Assembly: GCF_019649055.1 (NCBI RefSeq)
Contig: NW_026570266.1
Coordinates: 558,001-622,000 of the forward strand
DNA length: 64,000 bases
Direction: 5' to 3'
DNA from: Paramacrobiotus metropolitanus
Taxonomy: Eukaryota; Tardigrada; Eutardigrada; Parachela; Macrobiotidae
Made by a program: the position numbers and the translations under genes. Below the pieces are notes generated by a model. It searched no databases. It was given only the letters and a program-made list of their open reading frames with translations, and had not been told where the DNA came from. How positions within the stretch are numbered: position 1 is the first letter of the stretch; the number at the start of each line of letters is the position of its first letter. Shown here in pieces: positions 11,964 through 23,514 of the stretch.

Positions 11964-12608
11964 GATAATCAGCATGTATTACCGTATAGGCTGTGAGGCG
12001 TTAGGTATATACCATTTTTGAATAAAATAGTAACAGTGGCACATGTACCTGTATTAACCCTTATACCTGTATTAACTTTTACACACAGCCGGTTTGGTTA
12101 ACAAAGGTTTGTTGAACGCATCTGATGTATCTCGTTTGTTTGTTTTTCCATCAGTTTTTTTGCTACTTTATTCTAAAGGCCTTTGTGATGTATATTCTCC
12201 TTTTACAACGGCGCCAAAATTTGTCTTACTGCCAATTAATAATAATATTTGTTTTTGATTTTCTGCCTGGATCAAGATCTTGTACGTCTGCATACCGGAA
12301 CGTTTAGTGAGACTGTAGAGAACGAAGACGTATACCTTTGCCTTTGCTTTAGGTTAGCTAAACGGGAATGATATTATTCTAGTTTTGTGACATGGATTGC
12401 TTTGGAGTTAAGTAACTGAGATGGGCACATCGTTATTCAGCGAAAACAAAGTTCAAAGTAGAAGTACTACATTAAAAAAAATATTATGAGTGCTTTGTTC
12501 TCGGCTTCTGTTCGGAACGTTTAGTGAGACTGAGAACGCACTCAGTATAATGTTTTGATTGACAGACCAATGCAATGCTCTAAGAGTACGAGAGGAATGA
12601 ATATTGGG

Positions 12609-12774
12609 TTTGCGGTGACAAACTGCATCTACTATACACGAAATCGATACATCCAAACAGTGACGTGACGTCACGGTGACGATTATTTTGCATATATAAA
12701 GCCTAATTCTGAGCGGACTCTACGTCAGTTGTTTGGATGTATCGGATTTCGTGAGAGCAGTTTGTCACCGCAAA
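12609..12774. mobile_element. Hairpin element (MITE-like) with internal TATA box
   Basis: Left arm 12609-12657 and right arm 12730-12774 are inverted repeats with few mismatches (TTTGCGGTGACAAACTGC at the tips; GATACATCCAAACA further in). Between the arms lie a palindromic TGACGTCA and a tatataaag box at about 12693. No ORF is present. It is a typical non-autonomous foldback element, unusual only in carrying a promoter-like core. Confidence 0.65.
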
Positions 12775-14467
12775 TCGACTAATGTTTTTCTGTACTCCAA
12801 CGTAGAGTTACGGCAACGGGCAGACGCTAATATACGAGGTATTTTACTCTTTTGTCGGTAATTTACCTGAAGACGATCAAATCATAGCTGATCAATTGTC
12901 AAACAGACCAGAGTCACCAGACCATACTGGGTTGTGAGTTGTCAGGTGACGCGCATTATCTGACGGCCCAGCAAATCTGTCACGACGTGAATTTTCGTAC
13001 TCTTTAATAATTCTTCAACTAAATACGTAAACGACAAGAAGCACACAAATACAACAAGTATGTAGTACGACATTGTAGTGGCATATCTTGCCATGCATCA
13101 CATCTCCCTTTGTTAAGAAAAAGTTTCTTAACAAACAAAACTGGGGATTTTGCATGCATTGAATTGCAGGGAAACAAAAATCCACATATTAGTGAGACCG
13201 GTAATTATATTTACCGTCTCTGACAAAAGTTTAATTAATCCGGTATGCAGAGTACCGCGATAAAGGTACCGCAATTCATTTAGTCTAACAAGACATAGAT
13301 ACATCCAGCGATCTGTAAAAGTAACGAAGAAATGGTATTTTACCGTTTGGCTCAACAAAAACTACCTTGCAACTGATGCGATTTCTTAAAAAAGAAACAA
13401 AAAGTTGAACAAAAAGTCATGAAGGACACTTGCACCACAGCCCAACAATACTCCTACCCTTAACTCACCATCGGTTCAGTGTGCCTGCACCAAAACCGTT
13501 GTGCAAGTTTGATACTTCGCTTACAGTAGTTCAGTACTGAAACTAAGAGTATGCATGCCACTCTAGTTGTCACTTGACTATACATGTAGTTTTCGTACAT
13601 ACCGTAATTCCGTCTCAATAAAAAGCTAAGTTTGTTCAAGATGGTATTGTTATGTTTCTCTAAACTACAGAATGCCAGTCCATGAATTGAAAACGCTTAT
13701 TACATAATTACGCAAAGCCGCTTTCTTAACCTTCGCTACGTATTTCGTTATCGTACACATTAAAAGCTGTACTAAAGTATTTCCAAAATTTTACGACGTT
13801 CATTTTCAAAATTCCGGCATTTAGGTGTGGAGATAAAGAAAAAGTTTTTCAGGGTCAAACGACAAGTGCAGTATTGTGAAAAATATTATAACACGAACAA
13901 CAAGATGTGCCTTCAAGATGTCTAAAGATTTTTCAATCTGATTTTTTTCTAAATCGTTTCTATCTTGTGTAACCGCGATCCGTCGTCTGAGGGAATGGTT
14001 GGCACGGTCGGAACCATCCTAACATTAAGCTGACTGTCAGTAACGGATGCGGCAAGGCTTAGAATGCGCGATATGCGTGATTTTAATTAATTTAGGCTTA
14101 ATGTGCGGCTAGAATAGCAGCCAACCGGTATTGTTGCGATGCGTGTACTTTCTATTGTGGTACGGTGATACAGTGTTGAATTGTGGAAGATAGTATTTTG
14201 GAATCCGGTAAAACCGATATTCGATGTTTAGACATCCATGTTCTGTCATAAGCGGCAAACGGTTAGTTTCCTTCGGCATTTATTGGCTAATTATACAATA
14301 TCTCCTCGTAGAAAGTGCAGGCGCCGAATCAAAATAGTCCCTGGGGCAAAATGCATTTTCTCTCTCTTGCAAAACTCATTAAATGCAGATGGCTCTGCGT
14401 CGGGTACGTGGTTGCACTCTACCTTCCCTTGGATTTCTATTTGAATAATTTCCGAAGTGACATCAGC

Positions 14468-15021
14468 ATGCCGCAGATCCTACGCGAGCTAATTAAGCCA
14501 TCCCATCTTGCAGTTTCAGGGTTCAGTATATTCTTACTACACATGTCCACCGCACTTTTAACTCCGCAAGGTGAGTTTATCACGAAGTAGTTCAATTACT
14601 CACGTATGTGTTTACTTTAAACCACAAAATCGTACTACTGCTGCTTCCCTGTCTGCCAGAGTATTGATGCAAAATAGATCAAAACGACGCCCGGACATAC
14701 CGGAGCTGTGACACAATTATCTGCGATGGCAGTGGCCAGTGGATACCGGCCTCGAGTGTTGTGACGACACCGACAACGACTGCTACAAACCGTCAGATCC
14801 ATCTTCGGTTTCAATGGGAAGACACCGCATCCCCGGAAGGACGAAGACGTCAAACCCACATCATCCCCACATCGCCCGTTAACATCAGCGCACTGCCGGT
14901 CAACATTCGAACATTGCTAGCTCCTCTTCCGCAGACAGGCCCAGTCTATGATGGCCGAGTATTTTCTGGAACATACCGTGCCAATGGTACCGTCGACTTT
15001 TATCTGGACAGCGCCCGATGA
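14468..15021 (+). CDS. Family A small secreted protein, copy 3
   Basis: Exon 1 (14468-14570) encodes MPQILRELIKPSHL and a hydrophobic signal peptide, ending at gtgagt in phase 1. Exon 2 starts at 14678 (aatag|AT) and runs to the stop at 15019-15021, giving 148 aa, the same length as copy 1. It carries the family motif NDARTYRSC with a second cysteine pair, a Thr-rich centre and the C-terminal TYRANGTVDFYLD stretch. An AATAAA lies at 15319. The frame is intact throughout, making this the best-preserved family member. Function is unknown; a secreted role is inferred from the signal peptide. Confidence 0.6.
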
Positions 15022-15718
15022 CCGCACGCGATACTACAGTATCTAACCATAATTTTCCACAGCTTCGTTACAGATATTGAAGTCCAAGAAATGTTTCTTT
15101 GTTAACTTCCAATTAATTCATTTGAGTACCTTGTAGTTTTCCAAACGCTATCGGTAAAAGCAAGAAAAAGTACCGAGGTAGTCGATTTCGGTACCGTGTC
15201 TTCCGACCCTCCAAGCGAGGTTTTATGGCTTATGCGGTAAAATGCATTCTCACTTTTATTGTCATTTTTCATGGCCGATGCGAGTAAGACGTTGTCAGAT
15301 AAGTAACATGAGTTTGTCAATAAAAGTTGAAACATTAAAAAATCCTAATTTCCTTGTCTAGTGTGAGCTGGTAGGTAGAACTGCAGAATCTCGTGTACGT
15401 ACATTTCGTACGTGCACTCGTACATCACGTCATCTACCCTCAGAGCAAAACCAGTGTGCACTGCAGCAAAATTCTGGCGAAAAGTACGAGGAAGCGGAGG
15501 AGCCGCCTAAAGCAAGCGACAAAACATACATTTTGCGGACACAGTAATCTGTGTGCTTTTCAGCTCTGCTGAATTTCTGGCATGCAAAAATGCTGCCGTG
15601 CAGACTGTACTCGTAAAAGCTAACCGCTACCCTAACATTTAGCGTATGCTAGCATATCCTAGCGTTTATCATTTGCCGTGACGTCCATGATTTATTAAAA
15701 CGCTTTGCGTTTTGTAAT

Positions 15719-15870
15719 TTGTGCTGTGCGTTGAATCTAACGGACCGATGCACAGACATACAGGCTGTTCGCTGTACTCCATTATCCTGGTTTACCGAGG
15801 TCGCCTCCCTTCTTAACTACTACGGAAACGTTTCCGCAAAAGCAGGCAAAAGCATGACATTGAATATGGT
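15719..15870 (+). pseudogene. Family A remnant, copy 4
   Basis: The stretch around cgatgcacagacatacag closely matches exon 2 of copy 2 (cgatgcgcagacgtacaa), and the following actactacggaaacg resembles its next segment. The frame is not maintained and no exon 1 is visible. It lies 0.7 kb after copy 3 on the same strand. Confidence 0.5.
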
Positions 15871-16574
15871 TTTCAAGTACTGTAATTTGATTTTGTACAC
15901 CGAGGACCAATTGCGACAGCGTCTCAGTAAAGCAGTAATAGGAAAACCGGTGATTTTAAACACTCGGTTGCATTGAACACCCGCGCACAATTAATGCTCG
16001 TAATGGACCCGGCACGTCTCGTACTGTAGACTGTAAAAATCGTTCTGAGGATTAAACAACCGTCTACACTGAACCATTTTTTTAGGAGCCGGTGGAGTCC
16101 AATGCGCGGTTGTTTTACTTAACTAGCAATTTTCTGCTGTTCCGATCGATGAATGTGCGCGGTGAAGTGCTGCCACGAAATACATGGCGAGCAAAATGGC
16201 TTTTAATGTCGATGATAGGATAGTTATTAGTTATTCTGCTTTCACCGCGTGCATCGCAGAAAAGCATTTCCGCGGCGATACTCGTTCGTTTCTCATTCCT
16301 TTTCGTTGACATCGAAAACTGAGTAGAAGGCAAAAAATCTTTTCTCCGTAATGAGTCTATACTGTATAACAATAAAGGTTTTCTGCATAGTAATGGATGT
16401 GCAACGGTATCATCATCGGAATACATTTATGATTGCAGTTCTATAAACCTATAATAAAAGTATCCTTCATCGCTCTAATCAGTTTATGGACTTTTCTGCT
16501 AAAAATTTTGAAAGTTTAACTTGAATGGTATAAACCTGCTTTATGCTTTTATACGGTAGCGATAAGCTAAATAC

Positions 16575-16745
16575 TAGGGTAGCAACCGATTTCGCCATTT
16601 ACAGTAAGTCAGTAACTGATGATCCCTGACGTGATTAAAAAATGCAGTTCCTTGGTATCACATAATACCAGTCCATTTCAAGTAGCGATAGTTACTATAC
16701 CCAGTGACAATAGCTGCTTGATATGGGCTGGCGATGCAGCACAAT
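16575..16745. repeat. Dispersed repeat, copy 2 of 2
   Basis: Related to 4020-4180. It has the same order of blocks, including accagtccat and, facing it, atgggctggcgatgc. Confidence 0.5.
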
Positions 16746-17143
16746 GCGGTATCCGCCACGAAGCCGTTTTAAACACACAAAATAGCAAATTAAATAACAG
16801 CTGGTGAAGGGGGCCGCGCCAGCGCTAAAAACTTGTGTAGATCCAAAAACATTTTAATGTGGTTTGCCGGGAGAATCGCTTGACGGACTGTTTATATAAT
16901 AATCGCCACGGCATCGTCTAGATCACGATTACTAGATCACAATAACCGTCTTAAGTCCACGAAAACATAATCACTTAACATTTAATCAGATTATCCTTAC
17001 AGTGGATATTTTGATCAGATATCGTTTAAATTGTTGATGCGAAATGAAGCAATCACAAAGTAAACTACTAGTACAGTTTCGCTGAGCCGCAGCAATCGTC
17101 GGTCGGCAGTGGCCGTTGAAAAACTTACACGTTCGGAGATACA

Positions 17144-17288
17144 TACTGTAGCCGCTAGATGAAATGGCACCACTTTTAGATCCGGCCGTTGCCTGCCCCG
17201 TGCCGGACAGCATACATGTCACTGCAGCGTGTGCGCTGTTTTTCGTACACCAGACTCTGTGGTGCCATTTCATCTAGCGGCTACAGTA
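17144..17288. mobile_element. MITE with perfect 30-bp terminal inverted repeats, TA-flanked
   Basis: 17144-17173 is the exact reverse complement of 17259-17288. Leaving out the outermost TA on each side, the element runs CTGTAG...CTACAG and is 141 bases long, consistent with a Tc1/mariner-type TA target duplication. The interior has no ORF. Perfect arms imply recent insertion. Confidence 0.8.
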
Positions 17289-17863
17289 CATTAATCATAT
17301 GATTAATGTATGATTGATATTTTATAGTAGCTACCATGAGCGAATAGAATTTCTTTATATTCGCGAAATGTGAACATGATAATTGTTGCGTAATGTTGAT
17401 GGCTCACGGGACTAGTACGACACGTGGCGCGTCTCATTAATGCGAGAGATGTATAAAATGATGACCAGTGGGTTTCGAAATTAAATTTGAACAACTATCT
17501 TTTGCGTAGCTCCACCAAATACGAAAGCGGTCTGAGCGCGAGCATTCAGGTTGATTCTAGATCAACAAATGGGCGTCGGTAAAGTGCACAGATAAATAAC
17601 CGGCGTCGGTAATCAGTTTACGATATTACGGGTGACAAAAACAGTGCTGCTGTTTTTACCTTTCCAAAGGTGTCGTGCATATTCAAACAAACGTCATTTA
17701 ACACCGGCAAAACCTTTTATATCGATACTGCGGGTTCTTTGGTCATGATGAAAACGTTTACCGCGACTCCACTACAAGAATGTGACAACAAAAACTCCAT
17801 CGGCTTGACGACTTCTGATCTCACAAGAATATTATTTGGTTGAATCTTTCCGTACTGCAGTTC

Positions 17864-18811
17864 TTAGGTATAACTCGATGTCCACTTTTCGAAAAACTCC
17901 ACGACCGCTGCCGTAAAATCCAACGAACGATCAGCACAGACATCTCGCTCGCTATCGGAGTTCTTTCCATTGCTACTGGGCCAGCAGTGTCCCAGTTCGT
18001 GGACCTTATAGTGCTGTACAATATTAACCATACCGCCACACGAATACGATGTCACATCATAACCGCCAAGGTCCTCCGACACGGATCCATCCACCGCCGG
18101 ATCGCAGCCATTCCGCTCCGCCCACCACCGAACCCACGTCGGGATATCGGGGACGCTGCCGCCACTGGCCGCATCGCTCCCGTGATACAGGATCGTAGTG
18201 TCCTGCTCGCCATGGGCTTCCAGGATCGCTCGTCTCTTCGGGCACCCGTTCAGTTCGTTGTCGGTGTAAAGCGCCGCTGCGGCCATGGCGAACGCCGCAA
18301 ACCGGTCGCCGTGATCGGAGCAGGCCAGGGTGTCGACGAAACCGCCTCCGTTGCTCTTGCCCGACGCGTAGATCCGGTTGGGATCGATGCAGTAGTTCGC
18401 TTCGATGTGGGCGAGGAGGTCCGTGACGAACTGCAGATCATTGACCGTTGGATCGGCGTAGGACGGACCCTGCCAGTGTTTCTTAATCCCGGTCGGGTAC
18501 ACGGCGATGTACTCGCTGCCCTTTGGGTTGTCGTAGTACATGGAGTTCTCGTACTGTTTTTGCGGGGAACCACCGCTTCCGTGAAAGTCGAAGATTAAAG
18601 GTCGCCGCTGATTCGTATCGGCGTTATAGTTGAGAGGAACATAGATGGCGTAGTAACGGTCGAGACCTCCGGAGACTACATGGTTGATGGTTCGGTCGTC
18701 GTTGAATCCGACGGGATGCGGGTTACCGCAACCAGATGGTTGGTCGGCTGATGCTGACCGCCAGCCCATCAGGAGTGGCATTAGGATGGAAACCGGAATG
18801 GTTGAGCACAT
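17864..18811 (-). CDS. Secreted CE1 feruloyl-esterase/PHB-depolymerase-like hydrolase
   Basis: An intronless gene of 315 aa. I chose the start at 18811 over the in-frame ATG at 18883 because it places a signal peptide (MCSTIPVSILMPLL) at the N-terminus. It is an alpha/beta hydrolase of the LpqC/feruloyl esterase group: oxyanion HG at 78-79, nucleophile Ser153 in GKSNG, probable acid Asp204 in HGEQD, and His275 in GHCWP. Cysteines around 140, 164, 190, 236, 258 and 276 fit a secreted, disulfide-bonded enzyme. The family cleaves ester-linked phenolics or short polyesters in plant cell walls. It is widespread in filamentous fungi and bacteria and rare in animals. Absence of introns amid intron-rich neighbours suggests horizontal acquisition. 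The neighbours look like animal DNA, so contamination is less likely. Confidence 0.85.
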   Translation of the reverse strand: MCSTIPVSILMPLLMGWRSASADQPSGCGNPHPVGFNDDRTINHVVSGGLDRYYAIYVPLNYNADTNQRRPLIFDFHGSGGSPQKQYENSMYYDNPKGSEYIAVYPTGIKKHWQGPSYADPTVNDLQFVTDLLAHIEANYCIDPNRIYASGKSNGGGFVDTLACSDHGDRFAAFAMAAAALYTDNELNGCPKRRAILEAHGEQDTTILYHGSDAASGGSVPDIPTWVRWWAERNGCDPAVDGSVSEDLGGYDVTSYSCGGMVNIVQHYKVHELGHCWPSSNGKNSDSERDVCADRSLDFTAAVVEFFEKWTSSYT

Positions 18812-19315
18812 TTTGCTGTGCAAAACCAAAGCGGTTTTACATAAATCACGAACATGTACAAATGTGGACTTCAGTAGCAACAAACTTTGCAGTCAAAATG
18901 AAGCAGATCTGTACAAATACTGAAAGTACATGTTGCTGATCTGACAGTACATAAGTTATTCTACCGAGCTATAGAAAGCTGTACATCTGGCGGATAACGC
19001 AGCTCTTAATCGCTAATGAAGCGGTGATATAGAACAATAAGCAATCTCCATTAATTAAGGCACAAACTGATACAATTAAGAATTTGTTATCGGTGACTAA
19101 CCGACTATTGTACCGATGCTGAGTCGCTGACCCGCTGCACAAAGGTGTAGCTTGCACAACCTACTATAACGCAAATCTATATATACAGTACTTTAATATA
19201 CAGATATTTAAAAAATAGTGTGATACGAAGTATACATATTTTGTTTTGTAAGCGGTTAAAGTATACGAACGCTTGTGGTAAAAAGTTGGGCGTGTCTTTT
19301 AGATCAATATGAGCG

Positions 19316-19355
19316 TATAAAAGTGACCTTATTGTAGAACTTTTTTGAGTTCAGT
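19316..19355 (+). promoter_or_regulatory. TATA box plus TCAGT initiator
   Basis: TATAAAAG at 19316 is followed 35 bases on by TCAGTC, the arthropod-type initiator, at good core-promoter spacing. A second TATAAAAG lies at 19778. Either could serve the secreted-protein gene that starts at 20123. Confidence 0.5.
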
Positions 19356-20122
19356 CACTGCAACATTTTCGCCGTATTATAGACACCGTATAAAAACCTT
19401 TACCAGAATAACGTTGAGAGTTAAATAACCTGCCAGATTCATTCTTTATGCGTATTTTTTATCGAAGTTCTGGTAAAGCCAAATTACGCGCCTGCATAAT
19501 GCAGCGGAATTTGCCGTATCGAACAATACGCGGTTGGTTACGCCGGCATTTGTCTTGTCTCGTTGCTCCATTTCAATGATTATTCACCGGGTATTTATTA
19601 TTCAAGCCGAATAATTCTCAACATTCAATTATCCGTGTGTGTTAAGAAGATTACGTAGCCACTGTATGCAGTCGGATTCAAGAAAAACACCGGTATATGC
19701 CAATGTCACACCGCCGATCTATCTCCCTCGCATCCGAGCGGCAAAAACCGGCTTTGCAGTGGTCCAAATGGACGATGTATAAAAGCGTCTTACAGCGTAC
19801 AACTGCCACCGTCTTCAAGGTGTACTTGAACTTTCAGCGATATTTCCGCTTTCGTGACAACGCTGACATACTCTCTCTGTCTCTTGAGAAATTGGCATAT
19901 TTCTTGTACATTGCAGTATTTTCTCTGTGAGATCTCTCATCAGTCTAAATTGTACTTGGGTTAAACGTCGTGGCATTGTTGATATTTTTTGCTGTATAAG
20001 ATAATTGCAGGGCTATTATCTTTAATTGCGGCGATCGACTGAATGACTGCTTGTTATCCGTAATCGCCTTTTGAACACTTTTGTTGATAAGATAATAATC
20101 TCGGTTATTAAGTGGTTTGAAG

Positions 20123-21346
20123 ATGCTGCGCCGAAGGAATTTGTTGACACTGTTTTTGGCCATTTGGGAGACGTCGTACTGTCATGCCAAGCCTTTCTTA
20201 AATATGGTACGCAAATCCAGTCTTTACATAGGAAGCACATAAAATTTCAATATTTCGTTCCCATGATCCGAATATACTTATACCGTTTATTATTTTTTTT
20301 ATATACTTATAAGTATGCTTTAGAATTGTTAGGTGACTCTTGGGCTTTGGTTGAGTATAACTTAAATAACGAAATATTTTCCACTGACAGCACCAGCTAT
20401 TTAAAAAAAACTGGATTAAACTGGTTTTGTTTTATTTATTAACCGAAAAACTGAATTTCATGCATTTTTCGATAAAGAAAGGAAGAGACAGTTTTTTATT
20501 TATGAATAAATAAAATTATATATCAAATTAAATTTAGTTAATAATAAATGTGATACAGCACTTAATTAAATTTGCGTGTTTCGTCAAGGTATGTAATACG
20601 GACAGCTTAATAAACAATTTGATAATAAAAATAAATAATAATATTGAATGATAATAATAGATAATTTATTATTTTTATTCCAGGGTGATAATATTAGCGA
20701 GAACACTACCGATCTCACAAACTCCTCCCTCCTCCTCATCCCCGCACCCGAACCCGTAATCTCCATCCCCAGCAAGGACCCTCCGGGGCCGTTGCAAGCC
20801 GTCCACCAGGACCTCCACCCGGTGCTCCTCCCTAACCCCAACACCTCCACCAACGGCTTCTCACTGGAGGCCAACCACCCCATCGCCACCGACCCGGCGA
20901 TGCAGATCGCCCTGGAGAAATCCGCGGCCCAAGCGGCAGCGGCGCCCAGCATCAACACCTCCCACCCGGTGGGCGCCAACGACACCGCCCTGGTCCATCC
21001 CAACGCCACGCACATTGACGCTCTGATGGAGGCCATCCACCAGCCCGTCCCCGACCCCGACTCCATGCACATCCAGCCCAAGGGCCCGGAGAAGGCGCCA
21101 GCCGTCGCCCAGGGACGGGACATGCTGCCGAGTATTGTCGGGGATAGTAACAAGGAGGTGTCGGGACGGCCGGTGGCCAATGGCGGGTTGAGTCCGGCGA
21201 CGGTGCAGCAGGCGGAGGGGAAGCTGCCGCCGCTAGAGATGATGCCGAACCCGTTCGGGAATGAGCCGTCGCATGTGCCGGTCGCGCCGGAAGTCAAGCC
21301 GGCGCCGGTGCCGGTTAATAATGCCCCGCCGGTGGCGATGCCGTGA
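20123..21346 (+). CDS. Secreted Pro/Ala-rich protein, two exons
   Basis: Exon 1 (20123-20206) encodes 28 residues that are a clear signal peptide (MLRRRNLLTLFLAIW) and ends at gtacgc in phase 0. Exon 2 (20684-21346) starts after a long T-rich acceptor and runs to TGA, giving 248 aa in total. The mature protein has several N-glycosylation sequons near its start (NIS, NTT, NSS), is rich in Pro, Ala and Asn, and has a C-terminal tail of PAPVP-like motifs. No domain is recognised; it looks disordered and extracellular. AATAAA lies at 21594. The exon is far more GC-rich than its surroundings, as are the EML exons. Confidence 0.7.
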
Positions 21347-21593
21347 ACTAACGGGTCTTGTGCCAAAAATTGCTAAATTTATTCCTTCATACTGGTGGAT
21401 TATTAACTGCAGCTTTTGTTATTGCATGTGACCTTTGGAAGTGGTGCAATCCAACGCGCTGTTAATTAAGGCGTTTAATTTTTTTCTGCGTTGTTATTAA
21501 GCAATTTATTGTCTTCTCTGTCAGACAGTTAAATGTATATGAATTTTTAAAAGTACGTTCTAGTACTTTGAGTAAAAACTGGTGTACGGATGA

Positions 21594-21599
21594 AATAAA
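21594..21599 (+). terminator. Polyadenylation signal AATAAA
   Basis: An AATAAA lies 250 bases after the stop of the Pro/Ala-rich secreted protein gene. Confidence 0.5.
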
Positions 21600-21699
21600 A
21601 TTCATTTACTGAATTTAATCCAAATTATTCCTCAATTTTCTGTTACACATTCGGATTATTTCCATACGGTAAATCGATCGAGCTTTACGTTTAAAAAAG

Positions 21700-23370
21700 T
21701 CTAATATTTCGACAAATGATTACATATACACAGTTTGTACTTTTCTTTGTGTAGAAGTACTTGCAAAACAAAACCATTTTGAAATTTTTCCTTATTAGAA
21801 ATATTTTTGATGCACTGCCAAATATTTATTGGATTAGAGCAATTTAAAGTGAATAATACAAAGATTATGGAGAAATTCGCAATAAACTGAAAGCGCGAAT
21901 TGCTCTCGACTCTATGGGCAACCGCCTGCGGGCGCCGAGCACATTCTTTACAACGCGTACGACGTGGAGTCGCCGTGACATCGGCATGAGTCACACAGCA
22001 ATTAACTGGGGCCACCTGTATGCACACTCACACAACAGCCGCGACTCGGTGTACTCGCCTAGTGAGTGCACGTCATCGCCGATAATTTCACGTTGACACA
22101 GGTAACGAGCGTAGACGATAAAGCACCGTCAAATTGTCACACTGTGAACTCTCTGCCTGCACGGTGTAGTGTGCCAGGTACCGTGTGTGTATGTGTTCCC
22201 AGGTTTATCGCGGTTGTTCTTGGCGTACGTTCTCCGGTGAGAATTGGATTGACTCGATGATCTCTGTTTGTGTACTTTCTTGGCCATCGGTTTCCCGTTG
22301 ATGCGGTTGGAGTAACGCCAGGATTGATCATTTTTGAGTTTTGTGCCAGCACTCTACGAAATCGGTGAGTTCTTTGCTTGAAAATTAATAGCAGTGCAGC
22401 AAGTTGTAAATAAATGATAAAAAATAAATTTGTTACAGATTTTCTGGTGTTTCATGTTTGTGTTTTGCTTCATGAAATTTCTCACAAGTCTCAGAGACAG
22501 CTGATTACAAATGCTTTGATCGTAATTTATAAACAAATTAATAATTTGTTTAGAATAAAATATTTTACCAGATAAGTAATAATTTTACTCTCCAAAGCCG
22601 CGAAAAAATCAAAGAAAAATTTTAAAACCTGAAAAAATAAAAATACTGCTGAAAAATTAACCCTAGAGAAGTAAAAGATTATGTTGGTAATATAAGTCTA
22701 AAAAAAGATAATTTCTCGTTTTCAAGAACTATTTTTTTGTGCAGTTCTTACTTTTTCCCCGGATCCAGGTTAATCAAGGATTTAGTGTTTTCTGGTGACG
22801 CTCAATTAGAATTTACTCAATTTCGGCGCCAAGGTCGTTTTGGGCTATTTTTAACAATCGACAGTAATTGCGCTAAATGCCAGGTGAACTTCAAGGTTGC
22901 CTCGCATCTTGCTGCGGGCCGAATTATATCGGTAAACAAATTTCGCGACTTTTCCTTGGCATACAAATAATTATGCCACATTATTATCGCTTTTCTAGTG
23001 ATCAGGTTGGCGATAAAATAAATGGAAATTGATATTAAATACCTTATTTATAAAAATTGTTTTACCAGGTTTCTGGAATTTCTTTTATCTTTATATTTAT
23101 TATTTCTGTTTACTCACCGTACGTTTTTATTATTATTTGCATAGCGCTGCTTATATATTTGTTTTTATTGTTTAAATTTATTTATTTCTCATCTTCATAG
23201 ACGATATCAAAAATAGAATAATTTATTTAACTTTTTAATAAAATAATTAATCATGAATTACTCGTCATAATTTGCACATTTTTATTTGACTTCGTAATCG
23301 TTTTTTTTTAGTTTTCTTCGAATTCAGCGGTGAGAAAATATCCGGATAATTGTTTGGATGCAGTAACGCC
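21700..23370. other. Non-coding interval before the EML gene
   Basis: No convincing exon is present. The right end (about 23370-23530) becomes CpG- and GC-rich around the first EML exon and is the likely promoter or 5' untranslated region. Confidence 0.35.
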
Positions 23371-23514
23371 GCAAACCGGACATTATTGGCGCAATGGCGC
23401 GCCGGCGCTGTTTCTCGCGAATTTCTTCACCGCCCGCGTGTTTGATGGCCGTTTAACGGGGAATTTAATGAGCATTTTCGGCTGACGCGGTGTCTCGGGT
23501 GTGTGAAGGAAAGC

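Noticed and set aside
17840-18598. 252-codon plus-strand frame
   Set aside because: Antisense to the esterase, which has a complete catalytic triad and signal peptide.
20584-21366. 260-codon open frame on the minus strand
   Set aside because: Antisense to exon 2 of the Pro/Ala-rich secreted protein; the sense strand has a matching signal-peptide exon and splice sites.
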